From: Arcanobacterium phocisimile
GTDB taxonomy: Bacteria; Actinomycetota; Actinomycetes; Actinomycetales; Actinomycetaceae
Assembly (NCBI RefSeq): GCF_016904675.1
Contig: NZ_CP070228.1
Coordinates: 62,001-126,000 of the forward strand
Length of the DNA stretch: 64,000 bases
Reading direction: 5' to 3'
The notes below the pieces were generated by a model, which worked only from the letters and a program-made list of their open reading frames with translations, searched no databases and was not told where the DNA came from. The position numbers and the translations under genes were made by a program. Below are positions 55,490 to 63,737 of this stretch, piece after piece. Each line of letters opens with the position of its first letter. Positions within the stretch are counted from its first letter, which is position 1.

Positions 55490-56410
55490 ATGAAGAAGAA
55501 ACATGTAACATCTCGACGTCGTCCGTGGAAATTTCCGGTTACTGCCATATTTTCCAGCATTCTTATTTTGGCTGGCGTGGCAACATTCATGTACCCACAT
55601 GTGGCATCTTGGTTCTCTCAGTTTGAACAGTCACGAGTTATCGGACTAGAGCTAGTTTCCGTGGGAGACGATTCGGAACAGGAAGAGCGAATTCACGAAG
55701 AGATTCAAAGAGCCCAAGAATATAACGAGTCTTTAGCTTCGGGCGCAATCTACCAAGCCAACGCCAATATCGCCAGCGGCCGTGGTGAACTCAAACCAGG
55801 TGCGCTCAACTATAATGACTTACTCAACAGCACCGGAAGCGGCTATATGGGACGGCTATTCTATGGAAGCCTAGACATTGACCTGCCGATCTACCATGGA
55901 ACAGAAACAAAAACCCTTGAGATTGGTATCGGGCACCTCGAAGGAACATCGCTACCGGTCGGCGGAAAGGGTACACGATCCGTCCTCACTGCACACCGTG
56001 GACTACCCGAAGCAACACTATTTAACGAGCTCGACAAAGCCAAAGAAGGCGATATTTTCACAATAACGATTTTCGACAAAGTCTACGCCTACCAAGTGCA
56101 AGAGTTGAAAGTCATCGCACCAGAAGACACTCAAGAAATCGAAGCAGACCCGGAACGCGACCTCGTCACACTTGTTACTTGCACACCATTGGGGATTAAT
56201 ACACACAGAATTCTTGTCACCGCGCAACGAATTTATCCAACACCAGAAGGCGCAGAAGAAGCGGCAAAATCAGAACCACGACTACCACACTTCCCATGGT
56301 GGATCATCATTTTGACTGTAACAGTCCTTGGCGTGGCAGTATACATCTGGCGCGATGGATACCGAGCCGCAGAAATCGTAGCAGCGAATAAAATCAAAGA
56401 AACCGAATGA
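55490..56410 (+). CDS. srtC: Class C (pilus-assembly) sortase
   Basis: 306 residues with transmembrane helices at both ends (VTAIFSSILILAGVATFMYP and FPWWIIILTVTVLGVAVYIW), as usual for class C sortases. Catalytic residues are His in LTAHRGLPEATLF, Cys in TLVTCTPLGINTHRI, and Arg in the same segment. The N-terminal lid region normally carries a DPF/DPW motif; here the matching stretch reads RGELKPGALNYNDLL, without an evident DP-aromatic motif. It links pilin subunits through the pilin-motif lysine. The ribosome site GGGAACAGAGAAC precedes the ATG. Confidence 0.93.
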   Translation: MKKKHVTSRRRPWKFPVTAIFSSILILAGVATFMYPHVASWFSQFEQSRVIGLELVSVGDDSEQEERIHEEIQRAQEYNESLASGAIYQANANIASGRGELKPGALNYNDLLNSTGSGYMGRLFYGSLDIDLPIYHGTETKTLEIGIGHLEGTSLPVGGKGTRSVLTAHRGLPEATLFNELDKAKEGDIFTITIFDKVYAYQVQELKVIAPEDTQEIEADPERDLVTLVTCTPLGINTHRILVTAQRIYPTPEGAEEAAKSEPRLPHFPWWIIILTVTVLGVAVYIWRDGYRAAEIVAANKIKETE

Positions 56411-56447
56411 CACTTTCGATAACTAGAATAAAGCACAAGCCTAACGT

Positions 56448-57266
56448 TCAGCTCTGTTCGTCACGGAAATGACGCGGGAGTCGACTATTTTCCTCGGGAT
56501 TATTATGGCGCAACTTATGGCGGAATTCGCGGCCTGCTTGAGCCATACCCTTCGTATTAGCCTCAGTGCCATGCTGTTGAGTCAACGAATCATCGAGCAT
56601 GTGACGCGGGCGGATCCGTAATCGCCGTAACCGTTCAGAATAACGTCGTAAATCATAGGCAGTTCGCGGCAGTTGCCAGTTGAACCGGCGTGCCATGAGT
56701 CCGAAAACCGCACACATGAGGATTGCCGACCCCATACCCAACTGGTACATGCCGTTGTATTGAAAAATTACCATTTGAGTAGCAGCGAGCACCGAGAAGG
56801 TGGCATAGAGTGGGCTACCGCCAAAAATCGCCGGTATGCGATTGACCATGACATCCCGCAGAACCCCACCCATCGTTGCGGTGATAACGCCCAAAAATAT
56901 TGACGGTATCCAATCAAGTCCTGCAGTCAACCCCTTAGAAGCTCCAGTAGCTGACCAGCAGCCCAGCGCTAAGACGTCAGCAAGAGAGAGCATTCGCCGC
57001 GACCATTTCCCTTCGAACGGGAACAGATAGGACAAGATCGATGCAGTAAAAGCTCCACCAAGATACCACGGGTCAGTAAGAGCTACAGGGAATCCAACTC
57101 CAAGCATGACGTCACGCATAATGCCTCCCCCCAACGCGGTTCCCGTGCCCAGCACAAGGAAACCGATCAGGTCATAGCCCAAGATACGGGCGAGCGCGGA
57201 ACCAATCAGGGCATTGGCTATCACTCCGAGGACGTCGACGACTCGGAATAGGGTTTCGGGATCCAT
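56448..57266 (-). CDS. UPF0126 / TRIC-type cation channel family protein
   Basis: 272 residues. About seven transmembrane helices with two repeats of the glycine-rich UPF0126 motif (LGGGIMRDVMLG and MGGVLRDVMVN), the mark of prokaryotic TRIC channels. The membrane core of about 200 residues is followed by a hydrophilic, Arg/His-rich cytoplasmic tail of about 65 residues not typical of the family. Transport specificity (K+ or other) is not clear from sequence. It lies 38 bases behind the macrodomain gene on the same strand; an operon is possible. Confidence 0.87.
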   Translation of the reverse strand: MDPETLFRVVDVLGVIANALIGSALARILGYDLIGFLVLGTGTALGGGIMRDVMLGVGFPVALTDPWYLGGAFTASILSYLFPFEGKWSRRMLSLADVLALGCWSATGASKGLTAGLDWIPSIFLGVITATMGGVLRDVMVNRIPAIFGGSPLYATFSVLAATQMVIFQYNGMYQLGMGSAILMCAVFGLMARRFNWQLPRTAYDLRRYSERLRRLRIRPRHMLDDSLTQQHGTEANTKGMAQAGREFRHKLRHNNPEENSRLPRHFRDEQS

Positions 57267-57304
57267 GCACCAGCCTTATCTAGGATCGGTGTTTGAAGGT
57301 TATA

Positions 57305-58243
57305 TCACGCAGGTACGATATTGGACGAGCGGTTATCGCTTTCAATCCAACGCTCAAGCTGGTGGAGAACTTTTTCCGCATCCGCATCAGTGCGGAGCGA
57401 GAAAACGATAAGGTCGAGACTCTGGTCATGCTGATACGTCCAGTGTTCGACGGCGTCGAGTGCGATTTGCGTGGCATCTTCAAGCGGGAAACCACCGTTT
57501 CCGGTGGAAATACCAGGGAATGCAATTGAGCGGATATCGCCCTTCATGCGAGCCAACTCCATACAGTTCCAGTAGGCCTTGAATAAGGTGGCGCGATCTT
57601 TCGCGGTGACCTTGCCGTTTTTCAGTTCCGGGCCGGTGGTGTGAATAACGTACTTTGCCGGTAGCCGGTAGCCACGAGTTATTATTGCATCGGCAGGTGC
57701 TAGACCTTTATCGCCGTTAAGTTGGCGGACGGTGTTGGTGTCGTTACGCATCCATGGACCAGCCTGCTCGTGGAGAGTCGAATCCAGGCAATCATGCAAC
57801 GGAACCGGGCAACCGTTAAGGTCTGGTACTGCAGCATTAACAACAGCGTCAACAACGAGTTGGCGCATATCTCCACGATAAAGCACAGTGTGCGGAGCAG
57901 GGCCGTAATCGCAATCTGGAATCATATCCGATACTCGGCGAAGGTTTGCTGCTTCGACGCGTCCATGGCGGCCAACTTCACGGAAAAGCAACGTATTAAT
58001 CGCACGCGACGAGATAGGATCGAGCGGCTTGGGTTCGCGAACTGCAAGTTCGGCCTGCAACCAGCGCAGCAGACCCTTGTCAGTTGATAAATGTGCAAGC
58101 GACGAGGTTCCTGTATAGTGCTTTTCGGTAATACCTCCGAGGGCAGTCATCAAAAGATCGTAATTTGACCGGTTATCATTTTTTGGTTCCGGAAACGGTT
58201 CATCTAGATGGATTTCTTGACGGTAGTCCGATAGTTGTAGCAT
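57305..58243 (-). CDS. Zinc-dependent macrodomain protein-ADP-ribose hydrolase
   Basis: 312 residues. The N-terminal helical part of about 110 residues is typical of the bacterial protein-ADP-ribose hydrolase group. The macrodomain follows: VDAVVNAAVPDLNGCPVPLH, the Cys/His zinc-type cluster GCPVPLHDCLDSTLHEQAG, YVIHTTGPEL and FPGISTGNGGFP (ADP-ribose binding loop). It removes ADP-ribose from proteins. In streptococci and staphylococci relatives sit with SirTM and lipoylation genes; no such partners are seen here. AAAGG precedes the ATG. Confidence 0.88.
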   Translation of the reverse strand: MLQLSDYRQEIHLDEPFPEPKNDNRSNYDLLMTALGGITEKHYTGTSSLAHLSTDKGLLRWLQAELAVREPKPLDPISSRAINTLLFREVGRHGRVEAANLRRVSDMIPDCDYGPAPHTVLYRGDMRQLVVDAVVNAAVPDLNGCPVPLHDCLDSTLHEQAGPWMRNDTNTVRQLNGDKGLAPADAIITRGYRLPAKYVIHTTGPELKNGKVTAKDRATLFKAYWNCMELARMKGDIRSIAFPGISTGNGGFPLEDATQIALDAVEHWTYQHDQSLDLIVFSLRTDADAEKVLHQLERWIESDNRSSNIVPA

Positions 58244-58313
58244 GGTAAACCTTTCTCGCTACTCTAAGAATACCCATGTTCGCCTCCAAGGTCATGTGAG
58301 ATAAGCTAGTCCC

Positions 58314-58931
58314 ATGAATTTTTCACAGCAGCCTTCATTATTTTCGGACTTTCCAGATATCGACGGGCAATTATCTGCCGACGTCGAGGAATCAGCTCTC
58401 GACTCATTGGGGGAAGTTTCTCACGATACGGGTTTCACGCCTCCTCCGGGCGCTCGCGAAACGCAGATCGGAAAACAGGTCGGGCGCCCTTCGTCGTCGT
58501 ACGATTTGGTCATCGCAACTGATGGTGCGTGTTCGGGAAACCCTGGGCCTGGCGGGTGGGCGTTCGTGGACCAAACAGCAGGTTATGCGGTTTCTGGCGG
58601 CGCTCACCAGACCACGAACAATATTATGGAGCTCACTGCGATGCTTCACGCATTGCGTTATGCCGGGCCGGAGGTCGATCTGTTGCTGCGTGTCGATTCG
58701 AAATACGTGATCGACTCGATGACGAAATGGGCTGTAGGTTGGCGCAAGCGCGGATGGCGCAAAGCCGATGGTAAACCCGTTCTCAATCGAGAGCTAATCG
58801 AGGCGATCGTTGACCTTTACGAAGCACGAAGCGGGAAAACCGACGTTGAATGGGTGCGCGGGCACAATGGAGATCCGGGAAATGATCTCGCTGACCGGCT
58901 CGCTGTAGAGCAATCCAACGCCCACAAGTAA
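58314..58931 (+). CDS. rnhA: Ribonuclease HI with N-terminal extension
   Basis: 205 residues; the RNase H domain occupies about 63-200. All catalytic acids are visible: Asp in IATDGACSGNPGPGGW, Glu in NIMELTAML, Asp in RVDSKYVIDSM, and Asp in GDPGNDLADRLA; the histidine is in WVRGHNGD. It degrades RNA in RNA-DNA hybrids. The first 62 residues are extra, acidic and probably disordered, and begin MNFSQQPSLFSDF, which contains a beta-clamp-type motif (QPSLF). No convincing ribosome site precedes the ATG, so translation may be leaderless. Confidence 0.92.
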   Translation: MNFSQQPSLFSDFPDIDGQLSADVEESALDSLGEVSHDTGFTPPPGARETQIGKQVGRPSSSYDLVIATDGACSGNPGPGGWAFVDQTAGYAVSGGAHQTTNNIMELTAMLHALRYAGPEVDLLLRVDSKYVIDSMTKWAVGWRKRGWRKADGKPVLNRELIEAIVDLYEARSGKTDVEWVRGHNGDPGNDLADRLAVEQSNAHK

Positions 58932-58950
58932 AACTTAACCGAAGAAATTT

Positions 58951-58974
58951 ATCCGACATTAAACCGTGTCGGAT
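58951..58974 (+). terminator. Weak hairpin between rnhA and the peptidase gene
   Basis: 8-bp stem ATCCGACA/TGTCGGAT (58951-58958 with 58967-58974) and an 8-base loop, after the rnhA stop; no T-run. Confidence 0.4.
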
Positions 58975-58994
58975 CCTACCGATAGGGTCAAGAT

Positions 58995-61172
58995 ATGAAT
59001 ACTGAACTGACGCATGCGCCACGCTTGGCGAAGAAACCAATTACGCGCTCGTTTCATGGTGATGATGTGGTGGATAACTACGAGTGGATTCGCCAGGATT
59101 CCGACCCAGCAGTTATTGCACATATTGAGGCCGAAAATGCGTGGGCTGATGCGCGCACGGCGCATCTGGCTCCATTACGTGAACAACTGGTGAGCGAATT
59201 TGCTCAGCACACCAAGGAAGACGATGTCTCGGTCCCAGTGCGTGAAGGTAAATATTGGTATTGGAGCCGAACATATGAAGGAAAATCGTATCCGGCTGTC
59301 TATCGATGCCCGGCACTTGGCTGTGGTTCTGGGGTGGCAGATATTCCAGATGTTGAAAGCGTCCAATCCCAGCTACTTTATGACGCTAATGTTTTAGCGC
59401 AAGGCAAAGATTTCTTTAATATCGGGGTTTCTTCAGTATCACCAGATGGGGAGTTATTAGCCCTCGGAGTAGATAATGCAGGTAACGAACAGTTCGACGT
59501 GCGTATCTCAGTTATCGACGGTGATCGTACAATCGATGAATCCTTGCAAGGTGTTGGATACGGGCTAGTGTGGTCAAAAGATTCCACTCGTGTTTACTAT
59601 GTGCGTAACGATGATTCTTGGCGCCCATACCAAGTGTGGATGCATGTTATAGGGCACAATGTCGACGATGATGTGTTGATTTACCAAGATGATGATGAGC
59701 TATTCTGGGTGGGGATTGATGCTTCACGCGATGGGTCATGGCTCGTCATACAGTCCGAATCGAAGCTCACCGCAGAGGTTCACTTGTATTCCACCCAATC
59801 GCCAGAACGGTCGTTTATGGTGGCGCAACGGCGCAACGGGTTGCACTATACGGTTGAACCAGCGGGCGATTGTTTGCTGATTGTGCATAATCTTGACAAT
59901 GAAGATTTCGATCTGGCCGTGGCGCCAGTTGGGCCAAGCGAGCCAGATACCTGGCAGCCTATTTACCGAGCTCAGTCAGGGCAGCGGTTGAGTGAGGTTA
60001 TTGCTTTTAAAGACTTTGCTGTGCTCAATATGCGCGACGGTGGGGCGATGCAGTTGCGAGCCTTGAAGCGGGTTGAATCAGCCCGTGCTGAAACTCCAGC
60101 AGGTGCAGATCCTATCCTTGACGAGCAAGGCTACGCTGGTCCGGGTGCTTCTCCTGAAAATTGGCAAGATGCGGTTGTTCTCCCAACTGAAGAACTTGCT
60201 ACATTGAACTTTTACGGCAACGAGATGTGGGATGCACGTGAAGTCGGATTCATTATCGAATCAGTTCTCACCCCAGATACGTTCCAACGTTGGAGCTTGG
60301 ATACCGGTGAGATCGTCAGTGTGAAGCAAACCGAGGTTCCGCATTACGATGCGTCGAAGTTTGTGCAGTACCGCCAATGGGTAACTGCAGAAGATGGCGC
60401 CCAGATTCCCATGACGATCGTTCACCGTGCCGATCTGCAAAAAGACGGCACTAGTCCAGGCATCATCTACGGATATGGATCATATGAAATCTCTAATGAT
60501 CCATGGTTCAGCCCAACAATCCTCTCTGCCCTTGAACGCGGAGTGGTCTATGCGATTGCGCATATTCGTGGTGGTGGCGAAATGGGCCGCTCATGGTATG
60601 AGAATGGAAAAATGCTCACCAAACGCAACACGTTCACAGATTTCGTGTCCTGTGCTCGGTGGATGGCTGATAGTGGACTAGTAGATAGCGAACGGTTAGC
60701 GGCTGAAGGTGGGTCAGCAGGTGGATTGTTGATGGGGGCGGTAACGAATTTGGCCCCAGATGCCTTCCGGGTTGTGCATGCCATCGTGCCGTTCGTCGAT
60801 GCACTCACCACGATTTTGAATCCAGAATTGCCACTAACTGTGACTGAATGGGAAGAGTGGGGAAACCCGATCGAAAGTGCTGAAGTTTACCACTACATGA
60901 AGTCCTACACGCCCTACGAAAATATTGCGGCCGTGCAGTACCCAGCAATTCTTGCTTCTACCTCGCTCAACGATATCCGAGTAAGCTATATCGAGCCAAC
61001 AAAATGGGTACAAGCATTGCGTGATACGGTCACCAACGACGAAATTGAGCGCCCGATCCTTCAACGTACTGAAATGGTTGCCGGGCACGGTGGTGGTTCT
61101 GGCCGGTATAAGAAGTGGGAAGAGCGCGCAGGGCAACTAGCGTTTATTTTCGATCACATCGGAGTGAACTAA
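58995..61172 (+). CDS. Prolyl oligopeptidase family serine peptidase (oligopeptidase B-like)
   Basis: 725 residues, cytoplasmic. The N-terminal segment (DDVVDNYEWIRQDSDPAVIA) and the seven-bladed propeller are followed by an alpha/beta-hydrolase domain at about 460-720. The catalytic serine is in AEGGSAGGLLMG, the expected aspartate in STSLNDIRVSY, and the histidine in VAGHGGGSGRYKKW. The HIRGGGEMGRSWYENGK segment is typical of oligopeptidase B, which cleaves peptides after basic residues. The actual specificity is not proven. A strong terminator follows. Confidence 0.93.
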   Translation: MNTELTHAPRLAKKPITRSFHGDDVVDNYEWIRQDSDPAVIAHIEAENAWADARTAHLAPLREQLVSEFAQHTKEDDVSVPVREGKYWYWSRTYEGKSYPAVYRCPALGCGSGVADIPDVESVQSQLLYDANVLAQGKDFFNIGVSSVSPDGELLALGVDNAGNEQFDVRISVIDGDRTIDESLQGVGYGLVWSKDSTRVYYVRNDDSWRPYQVWMHVIGHNVDDDVLIYQDDDELFWVGIDASRDGSWLVIQSESKLTAEVHLYSTQSPERSFMVAQRRNGLHYTVEPAGDCLLIVHNLDNEDFDLAVAPVGPSEPDTWQPIYRAQSGQRLSEVIAFKDFAVLNMRDGGAMQLRALKRVESARAETPAGADPILDEQGYAGPGASPENWQDAVVLPTEELATLNFYGNEMWDAREVGFIIESVLTPDTFQRWSLDTGEIVSVKQTEVPHYDASKFVQYRQWVTAEDGAQIPMTIVHRADLQKDGTSPGIIYGYGSYEISNDPWFSPTILSALERGVVYAIAHIRGGGEMGRSWYENGKMLTKRNTFTDFVSCARWMADSGLVDSERLAAEGGSAGGLLMGAVTNLAPDAFRVVHAIVPFVDALTTILNPELPLTVTEWEEWGNPIESAEVYHYMKSYTPYENIAAVQYPAILASTSLNDIRVSYIEPTKWVQALRDTVTNDEIERPILQRTEMVAGHGGGSGRYKKWEERAGQLAFIFDHIGVN

Positions 61173-61200
61173 CCAAAATCCCGGCGAGCTCGTCAACAGT

Positions 61201-61242
61201 ATGTTTTGGGGGTGGTCATAAATATGGCCACCCCCAAAACAT
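61201..61242. terminator. Convergent terminator
   Basis: 17-base arms (61201-61217 with 61226-61242) with one G-T wobble and an 8-base loop; the minus direction ends in CCCAAAACAT-type bases complementary to a T-rich tract. It lies between the converging peptidase and nucleosidase genes. Confidence 0.8.
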
Positions 61243-61247
61243 TGACG

Positions 61248-62594
61248 TTAACTATCTGCCGATACAGAATTCAATGCGTTCGTCCACGAACCGTAATGTT
61301 GGCGCACTGCGGCACCCGAAGGTATTTTTCCGGCTAACGGGCCGGATTTTGCGAACGCAGAATATCCGGCAAAAGAGGGCTGGGAATCATGAGCTGCGGC
61401 ATGACGCTTATATGCGAGAATTGCTGTTTGATAATCTTCCTCAGAATACTTGATTCCCCCACGGCTGCGACCTTGCCGAGGAACAAGGCCAATAGCGCTT
61501 AAGGCTTCGTTCCAGTATCCATCAAAACGTTTGATAATGGTTTGCGAGGTAGGTGGCCAGGTGAATGTTCCAATTCGGAGATCTTCTGGAAGTCTCTCAA
61601 TGAACTCTGTCCGTAACCGATCATAATCTTTGGCAGTTAATGCCGAATTTGGTTCAGTTTGAGCAAGCTCTTTGCCTGCGGCAACCTGGCCAAGGATCAC
61701 CTGAATAATATCCGGATCAAATTTATCAATGTCGGGGCTCTCGGCACTCAGGTTGTAGTCACCAAGAATGCTTGTATCGCCAGCGTCGAGGTTATATCGG
61801 CGAGCTAGCATCATATATAACGCGCCTGTGAGAATTGTTTGGGAAAATTGTTGCGTAGTGCAGCGGGTTAGTGAAATATATTTGCTATGTTGTAATGTTT
61901 GGCAAGCAACTGCCGCTGCGCGCCTGGCCACATCTGATAATTCAGCGTGGAATGAAATGTTTTGATCGTCGGGATCTCCGCATAAATCAGAGATGCCTCG
62001 GATGGAAACGAACGGAATTCCCCACGTATGCGCAACTTGGGCAGCCGCATGTGATTCCATATCAGCACTGAGACCGTAAGGGAAAGCTTCGCGAGTATCT
62101 GTCACGTTTCGTTCGGTGACAAAAGCGTCTGAAGAGAGCATTTGGCCGATTCGAATCGAAAAAGAATCGGCGACGGAGGCCATGACTTCACGGACTGAAT
62201 CGAGCATATGTGTATCGCCAGTAAATGAGGCTGGCTGTCCGGGCACCTGCCCGCGTGCGTATCCGAAAACAGTGCCGTCTGCGCCTCCATTGATATACTC
62301 ATCGCCTACAACGACCTGTCCAACGCGTGAATCGCGAGCCAACCCACCAGCCGAACCGATTGAAACGATAATTTTTGGTGCTACTTGGGATAGTGCCCAG
62401 CCAAGTGCTGAAGAACATGCACTCATGCCTACACCAGTGACCATAAGTGCCATCCGCGTCGAGCCGCGCGATGCAAGGTAGAACGTACCGATCGGTGATT
62501 GTGCCGGCTTTGGATTATATGTTTGAATCAGTTCGAGGAAAGGCGCCATTTCCTCGGGCATTGCGGAGATGACGAGGGCGTCGATGTTTTTCAT
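61248..62594 (-). CDS. mtnN: MTA/SAH nucleosidase fused to a DNA-binding-like repeat domain
   Basis: 448 residues, about twice the family length. Residues 1-235 are a 5'-methylthioadenosine/S-adenosylhomocysteine nucleosidase: VISAMPEEMAPFLEL, VTGVGMSACSSALGW, IGSAGGL, the substrate motif SADMESHAAAQVA, and SIRGISDLCGD with the catalytic Asp. It yields S-ribosylhomocysteine for LuxS. From about 240 on is an extra region; its last 110 residues hold two units of the form PPTSQTIIKRFDGYWNEALS and PSGAAVRQHYGSWTNALNSV, like homing-endonuclease-associated helix-turn-helix repeats. The ATG overlaps the luxS stop (TAATG). Confidence 0.88.
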   Translation of the reverse strand: MKNIDALVISAMPEEMAPFLELIQTYNPKPAQSPIGTFYLASRGSTRMALMVTGVGMSACSSALGWALSQVAPKIIVSIGSAGGLARDSRVGQVVVGDEYINGGADGTVFGYARGQVPGQPASFTGDTHMLDSVREVMASVADSFSIRIGQMLSSDAFVTERNVTDTREAFPYGLSADMESHAAAQVAHTWGIPFVSIRGISDLCGDPDDQNISFHAELSDVARRAAAVACQTLQHSKYISLTRCTTQQFSQTILTGALYMMLARRYNLDAGDTSILGDYNLSAESPDIDKFDPDIIQVILGQVAAGKELAQTEPNSALTAKDYDRLRTEFIERLPEDLRIGTFTWPPTSQTIIKRFDGYWNEALSAIGLVPRQGRSRGGIKYSEEDYQTAILAYKRHAAAHDSQPSFAGYSAFAKSGPLAGKIPSGAAVRQHYGSWTNALNSVSADS

Positions 62595-63052
62595 TACTGG
62601 ACGTTCTCCCAGTTAGTGCGCTGTGCCAGCATGGCGGTAATTGCAGCTTGAGCATCGGGCAAACTATGATGCACTCCCCATCCACATTGCACCTCATTCG
62701 CAGCGGGTACTTCCGATGCGTTGAGAATGTCACGGAAAGTTATTTCGATGAGATCAAGTGTGCCCTCGAGATCGGGCTCATGTGCTCGAATAAGATAGAA
62801 ACCGGTTTGGCAACCCATGGGGGAGAAGTCGACGACGTCGTCGGCATGGTTGCGTACATACTCAGCAAAAGAATGCTCGATGGAGTGTATCGCAGGCATC
62901 TGCAGGTGTGCCTGGTTAGGTTGGGTAAATCGCACATCGTACTTAGTTAAAGTATCGCCGTGTGGTAAGTGCTTAACGTCAGCAATACGCACGTAGGGCG
63001 CATCAACAAAACGATGGTCCAGATTGAACGACTCGACGTTCATTTTAGGCAT
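62594..63052 (-). CDS. luxS: S-ribosylhomocysteine lyase
   Basis: 152 residues from the ATG that follows GGAAGAGAAGCCG; the frame extends 16 codons further up. It splits S-ribosylhomocysteine into homocysteine and the autoinducer-2 precursor. The zinc-site HSIEH motif ([18 protein letters not shown]), the catalytic Cys region [12 protein letters not shown], and CGWGVHHSL (third metal ligand Cys) are complete. It is directly followed by the nucleosidase gene, so the two enzymes of the activated methyl cycle are co-translated. Confidence 0.95.
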   Translation of the reverse strand: MPKMNVESFNLDHRFVDAPYVRIADVKHLPHGDTLTKYDVRFTQPNQAHLQMPAIHSIEHSFAEYVRNHADDVVDFSPMGCQTGFYLIRAHEPDLEGTLDLIEITFRDILNASEVPAANEVQCGWGVHHSLPDAQAAITAMLAQRTNWENVQ

Positions 63053-63377
63053 CGGCTTCTCTTCCATTTCAAAGTTATAGATAACTTTATTGTTGCACAT
63101 GTTTTTCGCACAAGATCAATCAAGCGGCCAGTTTTCTGTTTTGCCCAAACAAGTCGGAATCGTTGAAATTCAAGAGGCAGTTCCCACGTTGGGGGGTGAT
63201 GGTGTGATCTAAAGTCCGAAATTAAGGCGACGATGGTATATTTTGTCTCAACCAGAGGCGTGTGAGTGTAGGTTTGTCAAGTGGAAATTCACGGTCGTAG
63301 GGTAAAAGTCGAGCGATCTTGGCGGATTAACGGGCTTCTCTAGGCAGGTGTGAAAATCAGTAAAAAATATTTTTGAG
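63053..63377. other. Gene-free region between luxS and the nrdH promoter
   Basis: 325 bases holding the divergent promoter region of luxS. No coding frame with a ribosome site and no RNA gene was recognised. It becomes AT-rich toward the nrdH side. No promoter could be assigned with confidence. Confidence 0.35.
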
Positions 63378-63424
63378 ACACTTTATCTAGGGGTGCAGAT
63401 TTTTTTCATCACTAGGTGTAGTGT
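63378..63424 (+). promoter_or_regulatory. Pair of NrdR boxes upstream of nrdH
   Basis: Two 16-bp sites, ACACTTTATCTAGGGG (63378-63393) and TCACTAGGTGTAGTGT (63409-63424), fit the NrdR consensus ACACtAtATaTAGTGT. The second is the better match. Their starts are 31 bp apart, about three helical turns, the spacing expected for cooperative NrdR binding. They predict repression of the nrdHI genes when dATP is high. Confidence 0.8.
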
Positions 63425-63464
63425 TATGTACCGAAGCTGAAAATAATTTAACCGAGGAGAAAAC

Positions 63465-63716
63465 ATGTCGATCACTCTTTACACCAAGCCTGCGTGTGTC
63501 CAGTGCACTGCCACGAAGCGAGCGCTGTTGAAGAATGGTTTGTCTTTCTCCGAAGTGGATCTCACTCAAGATCCACAAGCCCTCGAAACAGTTAAGGCAC
63601 TTGGCTATCAACAAGCTCCTGTTGTTTTCGCAGATGGCGATCACTGGTCGGGTTACCGCCCAGATCTGATCAAGCGCCTCGCTGTTGCTGCTTCGCCAGT
63701 TGCTATGCGCGCTTAA
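63465..63716 (+). CDS. nrdH: Glutaredoxin-like NrdH redoxin
   Basis: 83 residues. Thioredoxin fold with the redox motif CVQC near residues 11-14 (YTKPACVQCTATKRAL), QAPVV (cis-proline loop) and the C-terminal WSGYRPD, which is the NrdH signature for thioredoxin-reductase recognition. It supplies electrons to class Ib ribonucleotide reductase NrdEF. GAGGAGAAAAC precedes the ATG, and two NrdR boxes lie upstream. Confidence 0.95.
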   Translation: MSITLYTKPACVQCTATKRALLKNGLSFSEVDLTQDPQALETVKALGYQQAPVVFADGDHWSGYRPDLIKRLAVAASPVAMRA

Positions 63717-63737
63717 GTCTCATCGTGGGTTTCTCCC

